This document shows positions 7,709 to 17,104 of a DNA stretch of 64,000 nt, one piece after another. The DNA lies in contig JAPLNM010000098.1 of assembly GCA_026692845.1 (NCBI GenBank), forward strand, positions 25,986-89,985, in the 5' to 3' direction. The notes below the pieces were generated by a model. That model was not told the origin of the DNA and did no database searches. It was given only the letters and a program-made list of their open reading frames with translations. Source of the DNA: Planctomycetota bacterium (GTDB taxonomy: Bacteria > Planctomycetota > Planctomycetia > Pirellulales > Pirellulaceae). The position numbers and the translations under genes were made by a program. Every line of letters starts with the position of its first letter. Positions within the stretch are counted from its first letter, which is position 1.

Positions 7709-10252
7709 ATGCGGACCACCTCAACGTTTCGTCTTGTTGCGATCCTGTTTGCCGCCCTGCTCTTTGAGTTCTGTGGATCGACGGATCTGATAGCCCAAGA
7801 CTCCGATGCGATCGACTTCAATCGCGATATCCGACCGATCCTTTCGGAGAATTGCCTCTACTGCCACGGCCAAGACGCCAACAAACGCCAAGCCGATGTG
7901 CGACTCGATCAGCCCACCGATGCAGTCCATCAAATCGTAGATCGCATCGATTCGACCGACCCAGAGACACTCATGCCTCCGCCGAAATCGAATCGGCGAC
8001 TGAATCAAGCACAAAAGGATCTTCTCAAACGTTGGATCGCAAGCGGCGCAAAGTATTCGAACCACTGGGCCTTTGAATCCCCCCGGCGAACGGTGGTTCC
8101 AACACAGCCGATAGCCGCAAACACGGCCCCGTGGGCCAACGAACCGCTCGATGCATTCATCGCCCAAGGGCACCTAGAGCAAGGCCTCCGGCCGAGCGAA
8201 CCGGCCGACCGACACACTCTGATCAAACGCCTCTATGCAGACCTGATCGGATTGCCACCCGATCCGCAAACCGTCGACGCGTTTGCCAACGACTCCGATC
8301 CGATGGCCTACGAACGGACCGTCGACCAACTCCTTGCCCATCCTGCTTACGGCGAACGGATGAGCCTCCCTTGGCTCGATGCTGCTCGCTATGCCGATAG
8401 CAATGGATTCCAACAAGACGGGGATACTTGGCAATGGCTCTGGCGCGATTGGGTGGTGCGCGCTCTCAATGAGAATCTCCCCTTCGATCAATTCACCCTT
8501 TGGCAACTCGCCGGCGACCTTTTGCCCGATGCGACGATCGATCAAAAGATCGCTAGCGGATTCAATCGCAATCATTTGCTCAATGGCGAAGGAGGAGCGA
8601 TTGCCGAAGAACAACGCTTTGTGATCCTCTTCGATCGGATCGATACGACAGCCACCACTTGGCTAGGCTTGACGATGGCCTGCGCGCAGTGCCATGACCA
8701 CAAGTACGATCCGATCACGATGCGCGACTATTATGCGATGATGGACGCCTTCAATCGGGTCCCCGAAAGCGGTGTGCCGCAGTATTTTTCCAGCCGCGTT
8801 CGGGTCGCTCCCCCTGTGCTCGAACTGCCCACCGAAGAAAACAAAAGACGGATCGAGGAGTATGAGTCCAAGCTCACCGGACTTCAGAAAGAAGCGCAAC
8901 CGCTGATCGATGCGGCCTTCAACGGCTGGCGATTGGGAATCGTTCCAAGCACTCCAGGAGTACCTGAAACGATCGTCGCGGTGCTGAACAAACCCGAAGC
9001 GGACCGAACCGATGAGGAAAAAAAGAATCTTGAACCCTCGCTGCGGAAGCATTTCGATGAGAAGGTGCTGAGCAATCTGACGGCCAAGATTCCACCGCTG
9101 GCAGCACAGCAACCGGTTCGAAATGAACTCAACGCGTACCGCGCCGACCAAATCCCTCGACCGATGATCATGAGCGACGCGCAACCGCGTCCAACCCACA
9201 TGCTCGAACGCGGCGAGTACCTCAAACCCCGCGACCCTGTCGCGTTTGATACTCCAGCCTTCCTGCCGAAACTTCCCGAGAACGCTCCCCGCAATCGGCT
9301 CGGGCTCGCGCAATGGCTCGTCGCACCGCAACACCCACTGACGGCACGCGTGGCTGTCAACCGCGTCTGGCAGCATTTCTTCGGCATAGGACTGATCAAA
9401 ACCACCGAAGACTTTGGGGTCCAAAGCCAGTACCCAGTCCATGGGCCACTGCTGGATTATCTTTCCGTCGAGTACCGCGACCAAGGGTGGGATACCAAAC
9501 GCCTTCACCGCAGCTTGGTCCTAAGCTCGACCTACAGGCAATCGAGTCGAGCAACTCAAGAGCAACGATCCAAAGACCCAGAGAACCAATGGGTCGCCCG
9601 CGCAGGCCGCTTCCGCATGCCCGCGATGGTCCTGCGCGATTGGGCTTTGGCCTCCTCGAATTTGATGGACTCTCGTATCGGTGGAGTCCCGGTCTATCCC
9701 TACCAACCCGAGGGGATCTGGGATTCGCTGGCGATCACCAAGGAACGCGATTTTACTTATCCTAAATCCTCCGGCGCGAATCTTTACCGCAAAAGCTTGT
9801 ACACATTTTGGCGAAGGACCGTAGGACCTGCTAACATGTTCGATGCTTCGAATCGCCAAGCCTGCCGCGTGCGAGCCTCGCAGACGAGCACTCCGCTGCA
9901 TGCCCTGACGACCTTGAACGATCCGACCTGGGTCGAAGCAGCCAAGAACTTAGCGATTCTTGCCGCCCAAGACACCCGCGATGCGGGAGATCAATTGCAA
10001 TTCATCGCCCGGCGAATCCTATCGCGAAATCTCAGCCAGGAGGAACTTCAGATCCTGCGCAAGGCGTTGGTCAAACAACAAGACCTCTATGGCTTGGATC
10101 GCGATTCGGCACTGGCGCTGCTGAGCAACGGGGAAAGCAAGCCCAGTTCGGCCCCCTCCCCGATCGAACTGGCCTCCCCGATCGAACTGGCCTCGCTTTG
10201 CAACGTGTGCTTGACCTTGATGAATCTCGACGAAGCCTTGTGCCGGGAGTGA
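7709..10252 (+). CDS. Exported PSCyt1-DUF1549-DUF1553 cytochrome-like protein
   Basis: 847 residues with an N-terminal signal peptide (residues 1-30). Domains in order: planctomycete cytochrome c motif with CLYCH (near residue 50) in the 'DFNRDIRPILSENCLYCHG' context, DUF1549 (about 135-355, including 'MSLPWLDAARYADSNGF' and a second CxxCH, 'CAQCHDHKYDP'), and DUF1553 (about 525-790, 'RLGLAQWLVAPQHPLTARVAVN'). These proteins are expanded in planctomycetes, are thought to be periplasmic haem proteins and are often linked to sulfatases or sugar breakdown; the reaction is unproven. Ten bases downstream is the asparaginase gene. Residues 817-828 carry a duplicated PIELAS. Confidence 0.88.
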   Translation: MRTTSTFRLVAILFAALLFEFCGSTDLIAQDSDAIDFNRDIRPILSENCLYCHGQDANKRQADVRLDQPTDAVHQIVDRIDSTDPETLMPPPKSNRRLNQAQKDLLKRWIASGAKYSNHWAFESPRRTVVPTQPIAANTAPWANEPLDAFIAQGHLEQGLRPSEPADRHTLIKRLYADLIGLPPDPQTVDAFANDSDPMAYERTVDQLLAHPAYGERMSLPWLDAARYADSNGFQQDGDTWQWLWRDWVVRALNENLPFDQFTLWQLAGDLLPDATIDQKIASGFNRNHLLNGEGGAIAEEQRFVILFDRIDTTATTWLGLTMACAQCHDHKYDPITMRDYYAMMDAFNRVPESGVPQYFSSRVRVAPPVLELPTEENKRRIEEYESKLTGLQKEAQPLIDAAFNGWRLGIVPSTPGVPETIVAVLNKPEADRTDEEKKNLEPSLRKHFDEKVLSNLTAKIPPLAAQQPVRNELNAYRADQIPRPMIMSDAQPRPTHMLERGEYLKPRDPVAFDTPAFLPKLPENAPRNRLGLAQWLVAPQHPLTARVAVNRVWQHFFGIGLIKTTEDFGVQSQYPVHGPLLDYLSVEYRDQGWDTKRLHRSLVLSSTYRQSSRATQEQRSKDPENQWVARAGRFRMPAMVLRDWALASSNLMDSRIGGVPVYPYQPEGIWDSLAITKERDFTYPKSSGANLYRKSLYTFWRRTVGPANMFDASNRQACRVRASQTSTPLHALTTLNDPTWVEAAKNLAILAAQDTRDAGDQLQFIARRILSRNLSQEELQILRKALVKQQDLYGLDRDSALALLSNGESKPSSAPSPIELASPIELASLCNVCLTLMNLDEALCRE
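10157..10192 (+). repeat. 18-bp perfect tandem duplication in coding sequence
   Basis: tccccgatcgaactggcc at 10157-10174 and again at 10175-10192; it repeats PIELAS in frame near the C-terminus of the DUF1553 protein. Confidence 0.9.
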
Positions 10253-10261
10253 AAAAACAGC

Positions 10262-11452
10262 ATGCCTTGGAACCTCCAACCCGTCGAGATTCCCGTTAAA
10301 TCCTGCGATCCAGATGCCCTCTGGCGAATCCTCGCTCGGTCGATCACTCGCCTTGCAGGGTGGGCAAGTCTCCTGGCGGGTATTGCGAATTGCTATGGTC
10401 AAAATCCCAACGAAGTCCATTCTGCCGAGTTAACCTGCACCGTGACCGAATCCCAAACGCATCCTTCGAACTCCAACCAACCCCGCTGGACGATCGCCAT
10501 CCATGGTGGCGCAGGAGGCGACCTGGATCGCTGGACAGCGGCCCAGCGCCAGGTTCGCATCGAAGGGCTCGGCAAAGCCCTGCGTACCGGGACGCAGATG
10601 CTTGAAAAATCCGCCAAAGCGATCGATGTGGTCGAAGCCGTCGTGCGCGTTCTCGAAGACGATCCGAACTTTAATGCCGGCCGCGGTGCGGTTCTGAATG
10701 AAATCGGTGAACATTCGCTCGATGCGAGCCTCATGGACGGCTCGGACCTGAGTTGCGGTGCCGTCGCCAACGTGCGCAAGTCCCGCAACCCGATCTCCCT
10801 TGCCAGGGCCGTTCGGGACAAAACCCCACACGTCTTTTTGGTCGGCCAAGAAGCCGACGCTTTTGGCATCCAATTGCAATTGCCCACCGAAGAGAGCCAA
10901 TATTTCAAAACCCAAGAGCAAATCGAAAGCTGGAACGAATGGAAGAAACGCCAAGCGACCAAGCCGCAGGCCACCTCGCGGTTCGATCACGATCGAGGCC
11001 AAGATCGACTGTTCTATCTGGGTACCGTCGGATGCGTGGCGATGGACACGCACGGGAATCTCGCCGCGGCCACAAGCACAGGCGGCCTGCTCGGTAAAAA
11101 ATACGGTCGCATCGGCGACACTCCAATCATCGGGGCCGGAACCTATGCCAACAACGCGACCTGCGCCGTCAGTTGCACAGGCGTCGGCGAATTGTTCATC
11201 CGAAACCATATCGCCTCAGCCATCTCCTCGCGGATGGAGTACCTCAAAGAATCGTTGCACGATGCGGCTCAGCACGCGATCGAAAAAACCTTACCCTCCG
11301 ACTCCGGTGGCGTGATCTGCGTCGATGCCCAAGGGAACATCGAGACGATCTACAACACCCCGATCATGGCCCGGGGACAAGCCAACAGCGAAGGCCTTTT
11401 CCGAGTGGGCTTGGCCGACTTTGCGGGTCCTGACGATTCCTCTCAACGATAG
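10262..11452 (+). CDS. Isoaspartyl peptidase / plant-type L-asparaginase (Ntn hydrolase)
   Basis: Hydrolyses isoaspartyl dipeptides or asparagine. It matures by self-cleavage before a threonine, which then acts as nucleophile. Visible: 'WTIAIHGGAGG' (about residues 77-87), 'NFNAGRGAVLNEIGEHSLDASLMDG', and the cleavage site 'YLGTVGCVAMD' near residue 252 with the Thr of GTVGC, then 'GNLAAATSTGG' and 'GAGTYAN'. The roughly 75-residue N-terminal extension includes a hydrophobic stretch (about residues 26-44), suggesting export, unlike the usual cytosolic enzymes. It directly follows the DUF1553 gene (9-base gap). A role in breaking beta-Asp-Arg dipeptides is possible in view of the CphA-like gene at 38861, but that link is speculation. 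Confidence 0.87.
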   Translation: MPWNLQPVEIPVKSCDPDALWRILARSITRLAGWASLLAGIANCYGQNPNEVHSAELTCTVTESQTHPSNSNQPRWTIAIHGGAGGDLDRWTAAQRQVRIEGLGKALRTGTQMLEKSAKAIDVVEAVVRVLEDDPNFNAGRGAVLNEIGEHSLDASLMDGSDLSCGAVANVRKSRNPISLARAVRDKTPHVFLVGQEADAFGIQLQLPTEESQYFKTQEQIESWNEWKKRQATKPQATSRFDHDRGQDRLFYLGTVGCVAMDTHGNLAAATSTGGLLGKKYGRIGDTPIIGAGTYANNATCAVSCTGVGELFIRNHIASAISSRMEYLKESLHDAAQHAIEKTLPSDSGGVICVDAQGNIETIYNTPIMARGQANSEGLFRVGLADFAGPDDSSQR

Positions 11453-11510
11453 CACCCATGCCTTCCGATCTAGCACGGTAGGATTTCGTGTACCTCTTAA
11501 GGTTCCTTCT

Positions 11511-12986
11511 ATGCTAGCAAATGCCTTATTTCGATCGTCCCGACGTCACTGGCTCCGCAACGCTCTGTGCGCTGCGGTGGTCCTTCGGTCCGACCGGTAT
11601 GCCAAAGCTCTCGGGCAGACCGATGGCCAAGGGGCATTGGCATTCAGGGTCCGTTCGATGATCGAGCTTGTCGGCGAGGTCCACCTCAAAGCGCAGAACG
11701 CTCCTTCGACGCGCAAGGACGGCAAGCCGATGGTGGCCAGGACGGCGCCGGTCGAATCGAAATCGACTTTGGATTTCGATCAGCAATACGATTTGGGCGC
11801 CAACGATGATTTGACTCGCGGCTACATGGTATTCCACGAAGCGCATTCGGAAATCACGGTGGATCGCCATACGACGCAAACGGTGCTGCGGGACAACTGC
11901 AAAGAGATCGTCAAGTTATCGACCCAGCGTGGCTTGCATCCGGTTGCGCTTGTTGCTCCGCTGTTTGCAGCCGAGCGAGAGTTGGTCAACGGGGCTGTCG
12001 ATTCGATGTACCTCGACCAGCTATTGACCGAGAAAGACGTCGCGATCGCTGACAAGTGGATAGTCGATCGTGTTTCGGCGGCAAGACTATTGCATCTGGA
12101 TGCGATCCTCGAAGGGGATCTGATCGTATGCTTGATCGACACCGATGAGGAAAAAGCGCACTTGGAGATCACTGGCAAAATGCAAGCCACGGCGCACGAT
12201 GTGGCCACCGAGTTGGAGGTCCGGGGCAAGGCATTGATGGACCGCAAGGGTGGCTTTATCTCGTGGCTAGCCCTGCAAATCGACGAGACCCGCGAGATTG
12301 GAGAATCCGAGCCGGGTTTCAAAGTCACAGCGCAGGTCCGGGTCCTGCGCGCTCCAATCCAAGCCATGAGTTCAGGCAAAACGCTGGCTGAGGTTTGGGC
12401 CCAAGCCCCGAGTGCATCGAGCGCCGAATTGCTTCAGTTCCAATCCGACTTGGGCTTCTACCGGTTCCTTGCCGATCGTCGCTGGTCGACCTATCGCGAC
12501 AACGGCGAAGAAGCCACGTTGCGCTACATCGTCAACAATCGTCGGATCGCTCAATGCAACATCACCAACTTGGTCGATTTCCAGGTCGGCGAGCAGTTGA
12601 GCCTCGAAGGATTCCAAGCCGATATGGAGCGATTGGCATCTCGAACCCAACGCGATGTTCTTGAAGCCACCGAGCGATTGACCAGCAGCAAGCATCGATT
12701 GATGCGAATCACGATGTCCGGAAGTGCTGAGGGAATCGCCTTGCGTTGGGTGCACTACCACATCTCCAACGATTCGGGTCGCCGACTCTCGTTGGTCTTT
12801 ACTACCGACGAATCCTCGCTCGAACTTTTCGGCGAGCAGGACTCGCAGATCATCGATTCGCTCGAACTGCTCGAATGGCCCACGAAGCTCGATCGCGATT
12901 CTCTCGAATCGGCTGGATCCGAATCGTCTGAATCCGAAGCGGCGAGAACCGAATCGGCATCCAGCCTCAATTCGATCAAGAAATAG
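11511..12986 (+). CDS. Exported protein of unknown function
   Basis: 491 residues from ATG 11511. The frame is open further upstream (from 11325), but that part overlaps the asparaginase gene and lacks protein-like character, so 11511 is preferred. The first 30 residues are basic then hydrophobic, compatible with a signal peptide ('NALCAAVVL'). The remainder alternates charged and hydrophobic residues without recognised motifs. The C-terminal 30 residues are a Glu/Ser-rich low-complexity tail with ESAGSESSESE-type repeats. Convergent with the gluconolactonase-like gene, with 13 bases between the stops. Confidence 0.65.
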   Translation: MLANALFRSSRRHWLRNALCAAVVLRSDRYAKALGQTDGQGALAFRVRSMIELVGEVHLKAQNAPSTRKDGKPMVARTAPVESKSTLDFDQQYDLGANDDLTRGYMVFHEAHSEITVDRHTTQTVLRDNCKEIVKLSTQRGLHPVALVAPLFAAERELVNGAVDSMYLDQLLTEKDVAIADKWIVDRVSAARLLHLDAILEGDLIVCLIDTDEEKAHLEITGKMQATAHDVATELEVRGKALMDRKGGFISWLALQIDETREIGESEPGFKVTAQVRVLRAPIQAMSSGKTLAEVWAQAPSASSAELLQFQSDLGFYRFLADRRWSTYRDNGEEATLRYIVNNRRIAQCNITNLVDFQVGEQLSLEGFQADMERLASRTQRDVLEATERLTSSKHRLMRITMSGSAEGIALRWVHYHISNDSGRRLSLVFTTDESSLELFGEQDSQIIDSLELLEWPTKLDRDSLESAGSESSESEAARTESASSLNSIKK

Positions 12987-12999
12987 TCGAACCCGGTCG

Positions 13000-13959
13000 T
13001 TATTTCGAACCGATCCCTGCGAATCGAACCGGGACGATATAGACGCTATCCGATGCGGTGACAAATAGCGTCTTGCGATCTTTTCCTCCCAAGCAGACGT
13101 TGGCTGTCCAGGGCTTGGGGATCGCAATCGTTTCGATCAGTTCCCCTTCGGCGTTGTAAACATAGACGCCTGCCGATCCGGTCAAGTACAGATTCCCTTC
13201 CGAGTCGATCGTCATCCCGTCGGAACCTTGGCGACAAAACACTTGCCGATCGAGCAACTCTCCATCGCGGCCGATCTTGTAGCGATAGGTTTTGCGATCG
13301 CCGATATCGGCGACGTACAGCAGCTTGCGCGCCGAATCGCCGATGATGCCGTTGGGTTGCACGAGCGCGTCGTCGACACACACCAAATTCGATCCGTTGC
13401 GATCGGCCTTGTACAGCGACTGCTTGCGCTGCGGCTGTTTCTTGTGCTCCCACCAGGGCCTTTGGTAATAAGGGTCGGTAAAGTAGATCGTGCCCCCTTG
13501 GTCGACCCATACATCGTTGGGACCGTTGAGCTTGGTCCCCTCGAATTCCTTGAGCAACACCCCATGCTTGCCCGAAAGATCCAGTTCCCAGAGCTCGTTG
13601 GCCTCGTCGGCACAGGCAAGAAGTTTTCCGTCGGGCGCAAAGTACATGCCGTTGCTGCGTCCAGCGGGTTTAAGGAAATCGCTCAGTTTGCCATCGACGG
13701 TCCATAGGACGATTCGGTCGTTAGGCTGGTCGGTAAAGTAGACGTTTCCCTTGGGGTCGACCGTCGGGCCTTCGGTGAATTTGAATCCATCGCCGGCGAG
13801 TTTGGCCTCACCCAAACTCACTGCGGTTTTGTTTTTGGCAGGCGTTTTGCTATCGGTTTCCTGGCCGGATGCTAGACTTATCCAGCTCAAAGCGAGCAAA
13901 CTTGCTAAACTCAAGACCGCAAGCCGACTGTTTGCACGGTTGCTTTTTGTTCGCCGCAT
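13000..13959 (-). CDS. Exported SMP-30/gluconolactonase-like six-bladed propeller
   Basis: 319 residues with a signal peptide (residues 1-32, 'LAVLSLASLLALSWISLASG'). The propeller blades carry the SMP-30 signatures: 'FTEGPTVDPKGNVYFTDQP' (63-81) with the metal-binding Glu of 'EGP', 'NGPNDVWVDQGGTIYFTDP' with the Asn/Asp ligands, and 'GSDGMTIDSEGNLYLT'. Family members hydrolyse sugar lactones using one divalent metal ion. The periplasmic location is inferred from the signal peptide. The substrate cannot be read from sequence. Confidence 0.87.
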   Translation of the reverse strand: MRRTKSNRANSRLAVLSLASLLALSWISLASGQETDSKTPAKNKTAVSLGEAKLAGDGFKFTEGPTVDPKGNVYFTDQPNDRIVLWTVDGKLSDFLKPAGRSNGMYFAPDGKLLACADEANELWELDLSGKHGVLLKEFEGTKLNGPNDVWVDQGGTIYFTDPYYQRPWWEHKKQPQRKQSLYKADRNGSNLVCVDDALVQPNGIIGDSARKLLYVADIGDRKTYRYKIGRDGELLDRQVFCRQGSDGMTIDSEGNLYLTGSAGVYVYNAEGELIETIAIPKPWTANVCLGGKDRKTLFVTASDSVYIVPVRFAGIGSK

Positions 13960-14040
13960 GATTTCCTCGCCTCGCTGTTTTCGCTTGGGTCCTGGAAGTC
14001 CAGAGAACCCAAACGTCTAGAACACTCCACAGAACAGAAT

Positions 14041-15390
14041 ATGAATCACTCGATCCGAATGCAGTGTAACGCACTTTCGTACCGCCTTGTAGGGTGCGCG
14101 CTGCTGGGCGGCTTGGTCTTTGCGCTTGCGGGAACCGCCCAAGCCGATTGGCCTGAGTTTCGTGGACCGGCTCAAAACGGTGTGGTTGCTAATGGTGCAA
14201 AATTACCTGTCGAATGGCAGGTCCAAGACAACCAGCGGAAGAACGTTCGGTGGCATACGCCCACCGAAGGGCTCGGCTGGTCCTCGCCGGTGGTTGTCGG
14301 CAACTCGATCTATGTGACATCGGCGCGTCAAGGCACGGCTGGTTCCGACGCAAAACCGCTTGCCGAATCGCTCACCGGCCCGCAGTCCCTTTACTTGAGC
14401 TGCTACAACGCTTCGAATGGTTTGTTGATCTTCGACCAAAAAATATTCGACCAACCCACCGACGCGCCGAACATCCACAAGAAGAACTCGCATGCGAGCC
14501 CCACGGTTCTGGCCTATAAAGACCCAACGACCAACGCGACGCAACTGTTCGTTCATTTCGGTCACCAAGGAACCGCATGCCTAGCGCTCGATGGCAAGAT
14601 CCTGTGGACCGATCGCGAGCATTCCTACAATCCAGTCCATGGCAATGGCGGCTCGCCGATCGTTGTCGGAGATCTCCTGATCCTCACCTGCGACGGCTCC
14701 GAAAAACCTTACACGCTCGCATTGGACGTTCGGACCGGCAAAGAGGTTTGGCGAACACAACGAGACATCGCAACCGATCGGACATTTTCTTTCGCGACGC
14801 CTCTGGCCATCACTGTCGATGGGCAGGTCCAAGTCATCTCGCCCGGCTCGGACATCGTTCAATCGCTCGATCCAAAGACCGGCAGGGTCCTTTGGTCGGT
14901 CCGCTACAGCGGTTTCTCGCTGATCGTCAGGCCCGTGTACCACCAAGGATTGGTATTGATCAGCACCGGCTATATGTCCCCGAAACTCCTTGGGATCGAT
15001 CCGAGAGGAACCGGGGATGTGACCGACACGCATGTTCGCTGGAGTGTACCAACGGCCGTACCGAACACGCCTAGCCCAGTGCCCGTGGGCGATCAGCTCG
15101 TCATGGTCAGCGATGGCGGGGTAGCGACGGGAATTTCCGTCGCAGATGGAACTAAGGTTTGGCAAAAACGATTGGGTGGAAACTATTCGGCTTCTCTAAT
15201 CGCCATCGGAAACCGCGTGTACTTCCAGAGCGAGGCTGGCGAAGCGATCGTCATGGAGATCGGCCAAACACCGACCGAAATCGGACGTTGCTCGTTGCCC
15301 GGTCGCGTGTTTGCTTCCTATGCAGTCGATCAGGACGATTTGATCATTCGAACCGAAGACGGACTCTATCGCATCGGTGAAGACCAGTAG
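14041..15390 (+). CDS. PQQ-like beta-propeller repeat protein, exported
   Basis: 449 residues with a signal peptide ending around residue 36 ('LLGGLVFALAGTAQA'). It opens with 'DWPEFRGPAQNGV', the hallmark of planctomycete PQQ-like propeller proteins related to BamB, followed by repeated 'SSPVVVGNSIYV'-type and 'ALDGKILW'-type blade strands. Such proteins lack the quinoprotein active-site Cys pair and may act as scaffolds or binding proteins. Its last 14 bases overlap the GTG start of the signal peptidase gene, so the two are probably coupled. Confidence 0.83.
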   Translation: MNHSIRMQCNALSYRLVGCALLGGLVFALAGTAQADWPEFRGPAQNGVVANGAKLPVEWQVQDNQRKNVRWHTPTEGLGWSSPVVVGNSIYVTSARQGTAGSDAKPLAESLTGPQSLYLSCYNASNGLLIFDQKIFDQPTDAPNIHKKNSHASPTVLAYKDPTTNATQLFVHFGHQGTACLALDGKILWTDREHSYNPVHGNGGSPIVVGDLLILTCDGSEKPYTLALDVRTGKEVWRTQRDIATDRTFSFATPLAITVDGQVQVISPGSDIVQSLDPKTGRVLWSVRYSGFSLIVRPVYHQGLVLISTGYMSPKLLGIDPRGTGDVTDTHVRWSVPTAVPNTPSPVPVGDQLVMVSDGGVATGISVADGTKVWQKRLGGNYSASLIAIGNRVYFQSEAGEAIVMEIGQTPTEIGRCSLPGRVFASYAVDQDDLIIRTEDGLYRIGEDQ

Positions 15391-16762
15391 CCCCCTGCCC
15401 TGCCCTGATCCCCTGAATCGCCACGGGCATCGTCCAAGCCGCTGGTTTGTCGTTGCAACCATCGGGCTACTGGGGCTTTTGACCCTGGGCATGATCGGTC
15501 CGTACCTGCTGCTGCTGCGACACTCCGGCCCATTGCGCGTCGGTGTCATCGCTGGCTCATCGATGGAACCGGCTCTTCGTGGACCGAGGCTCGAGCTTGT
15601 TTGCACCAACTGCCAGTCGATCAACTCCTGGACCTACGACGCTTGGAATCCGAACCGGGAGGTGCGCTGCCGATTCTGCCGTGAGTATCTCGACACCTCG
15701 GATCCAAAAACCACCCAAGGCGAAACGGTCCTGTATGTCCCGATGCTGCGGCGGAAGCGACTCGCTGCAAACGCCTCGGAGTCCCGAGACGATCCCTCAG
15801 GACCACTCGAGTCCGACCGCGTTGGCCGATGGGACATCGTCGTACTCGAAACGCTGCAGGACGAAAGCCTCGAGTCGAGCAAAGCGAGCCAAATCAAGCG
15901 CGTCGTCGGATTGCCAGGCGAAACGATCCGCATAGACCAAGGGCGGATCTATGCCGATGGCAAAGAGGTCCTTCCGACGCTCATCGAGTTTATGCACCAA
16001 GCCGTCTTGATGGCCAACTGGGAAGTCGGCTCGAAATACCCAGCCTCGAAATACCCTGACTCAAAATACCCAGACTCAAAATACCCAGCCAAGACGCTCC
16101 CTGAGTTCCTCTCCTGGGTTGCCGCTCCGATCGACAACGAGCTGCCGATCAATGCCCACGACTCGCACCAGCGGATCGCGGTAAGGGACATCGGGATCGC
16201 CATGCGAGTTGCCCAACCCCAAAGCAGCTGGAACATCAAGCTTCAGTTGCGCCATGGCGACCAAAAGATACCGATCGAGCTTTCGTGCTATGAGAAAAAC
16301 GCCCAAGTCACTTTGATGGCACACGAGACTCAAAAAGAAACCGGTTCCTGGCAATCCCCCTCTGCGAAGATCGGTTCGATCCCTTCGTGGCAGCCGACCT
16401 GGATCAACTTGGTCGTCCTCTCTGGCCGATTGATCGTGCTCGATGAGAGGCAAGAGCGATGGTCGGTCGCCTTGGGGCCGATTCAAGAGGGACTCGGTTG
16501 GACCGAGATGAGTTTGGTCGAGCCCCAGGGACTGATCGACCGGTGTATGATTTATCGGGGGTTGCATTACCGTGGGGTCAGAGACACCCAGGAGCAGGAA
16601 TTTGCGGCGGCTGAGGGTTGGATTGTGCTTGGCGACAACGCTTCGATTTCCGAGGACTCCAGGTATTGGGAGCAGCCTCGAGTCGTTCGAGACGCGCTCC
16701 GTGGAATCCTCGAGCCGCCGGCAACCCTGATGGAGGGGCTTGTCAAACAACTCCCCCGCTGA
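15377..16762 (+). CDS. lepB: Signal peptidase I with zinc-ribbon insertion
   Basis: Serine-lysine protease that removes signal peptides on the outer face of the inner membrane. One membrane segment lies at residues 22-46. The catalytic serine is in 'GSSMEPALRG' (about residue 60), the general-base lysine in 'QIKRVVGLPGETIRI' (about 174) and box E is 'GWIVLGDNASISEDSRYW' (about 413-430). Unusual features: a CxxC...CxxC zinc-ribbon-like insertion (CTNC, CRFC) directly after the serine box, a long insertion before box E with four near-identical SKYPx repeats, and a total of 461 residues against 200-320 usually. The GTG start at 15377 overlaps the upstream propeller gene by 14 bases. Confidence 0.85.
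   Translation: MKTSSPLPCPDPLNRHGHRPSRWFVVATIGLLGLLTLGMIGPYLLLLRHSGPLRVGVIAGSSMEPALRGPRLELVCTNCQSINSWTYDAWNPNREVRCRFCREYLDTSDPKTTQGETVLYVPMLRRKRLAANASESRDDPSGPLESDRVGRWDIVVLETLQDESLESSKASQIKRVVGLPGETIRIDQGRIYADGKEVLPTLIEFMHQAVLMANWEVGSKYPASKYPDSKYPDSKYPAKTLPEFLSWVAAPIDNELPINAHDSHQRIAVRDIGIAMRVAQPQSSWNIKLQLRHGDQKIPIELSCYEKNAQVTLMAHETQKETGSWQSPSAKIGSIPSWQPTWINLVVLSGRLIVLDERQERWSVALGPIQEGLGWTEMSLVEPQGLIDRCMIYRGLHYRGVRDTQEQEFAAAEGWIVLGDNASISEDSRYWEQPRVVRDALRGILEPPATLMEGLVKQLPR
16031..16090 (+). repeat. Four 15-bp tandem repeats in the signal peptidase gene
   Basis: Units tcgaaatacccagcc, tcgaaataccctgac, tcaaaatacccagac and tcaaaatacccagcc at 16031-16090 encode SKYPA, SKYPD, SKYPD and SKYPA in an insertion between conserved boxes D and E. 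Confidence 0.92.
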
Positions 16763-16780
16763 GCAAACCCGCTGAGCAAG
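16755..16780 (+). repeat. 13-bp tandem duplication across a stop codon
   Basis: cccgctgagcaaa (16755-16767) then cccgctgagcaag (16768-16780). The first copy includes the TGA stop of the signal peptidase gene. The unit is not a multiple of three and starts at the very end of the reading frame. Confidence 0.8.
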
Positions 16781-16816
16781 AGAGACCATGTTCGTTCCTA
16801 CCCTAAAGCTGCATAA

Positions 16817-16846
16817 GCCTACCGTCGGGCTCGTCCCGGCGGAGGC
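16817..16846 (+). other. Strong hairpin in the 16763-17104 intergenic region
   Basis: gcct-a-ccgtcggg, loop ctcgt, cccggcgg-aggc: a 12-pair GC-rich stem with a single bulged A and one G-T pair. No T-run follows, so it is not a standard intrinsic terminator on the plus strand. It lies 55 bases after the signal peptidase stop. The rest of this 342-base gap holds a promoter (16984-17013) and no gene I can support. Confidence 0.5.
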
Positions 16847-16983
16847 GTAACTAACTGCTACCAGCGTTTAAGTAGCGGTGAGTCTTTGCCCTGCCGGCAT
16901 GAAGCCGACGGAGGCCAAGGAGAGCTCGATGGCTGTTTGAACTGCGGCGATGCCGATCGTTGATCGAAGCGGTTCGCGGTAAC

Positions 16984-17013
16984 TTGCGGACCAATGGGCC
17001 GGATAGCTATACT
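16984..17013 (+). promoter_or_regulatory. Putative sigma-70-type promoter of the M48 protease gene
   Basis: TTGCGG (16984-16989), an 18-base spacer, TATACT (17008-17013). It lies 92 bases upstream of ATG 17105 and overlaps the longer ORF that would begin at 16994, which favours the downstream start. Confidence 0.5.
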
Positions 17014-17104
17014 AGTTCGCTCCGAGCACGAGCAACTCGATGCTGAGTACGAGAAGCAGCAACATCGATCCGAATCCCACGTCCTTCTTCAGCGGAATCC
17101 TGCG

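Noticed and set aside
8663..9508. 281-residue ORF antisense to the DUF1549/DUF1553 gene
   Set aside because: No motifs; fully covered by conserved domains on the other strand.
11325..11510. Longer start of the unknown exported protein
   Set aside because: The extension lies inside the asparaginase gene; ATG 11511 begins a signal-like leader.
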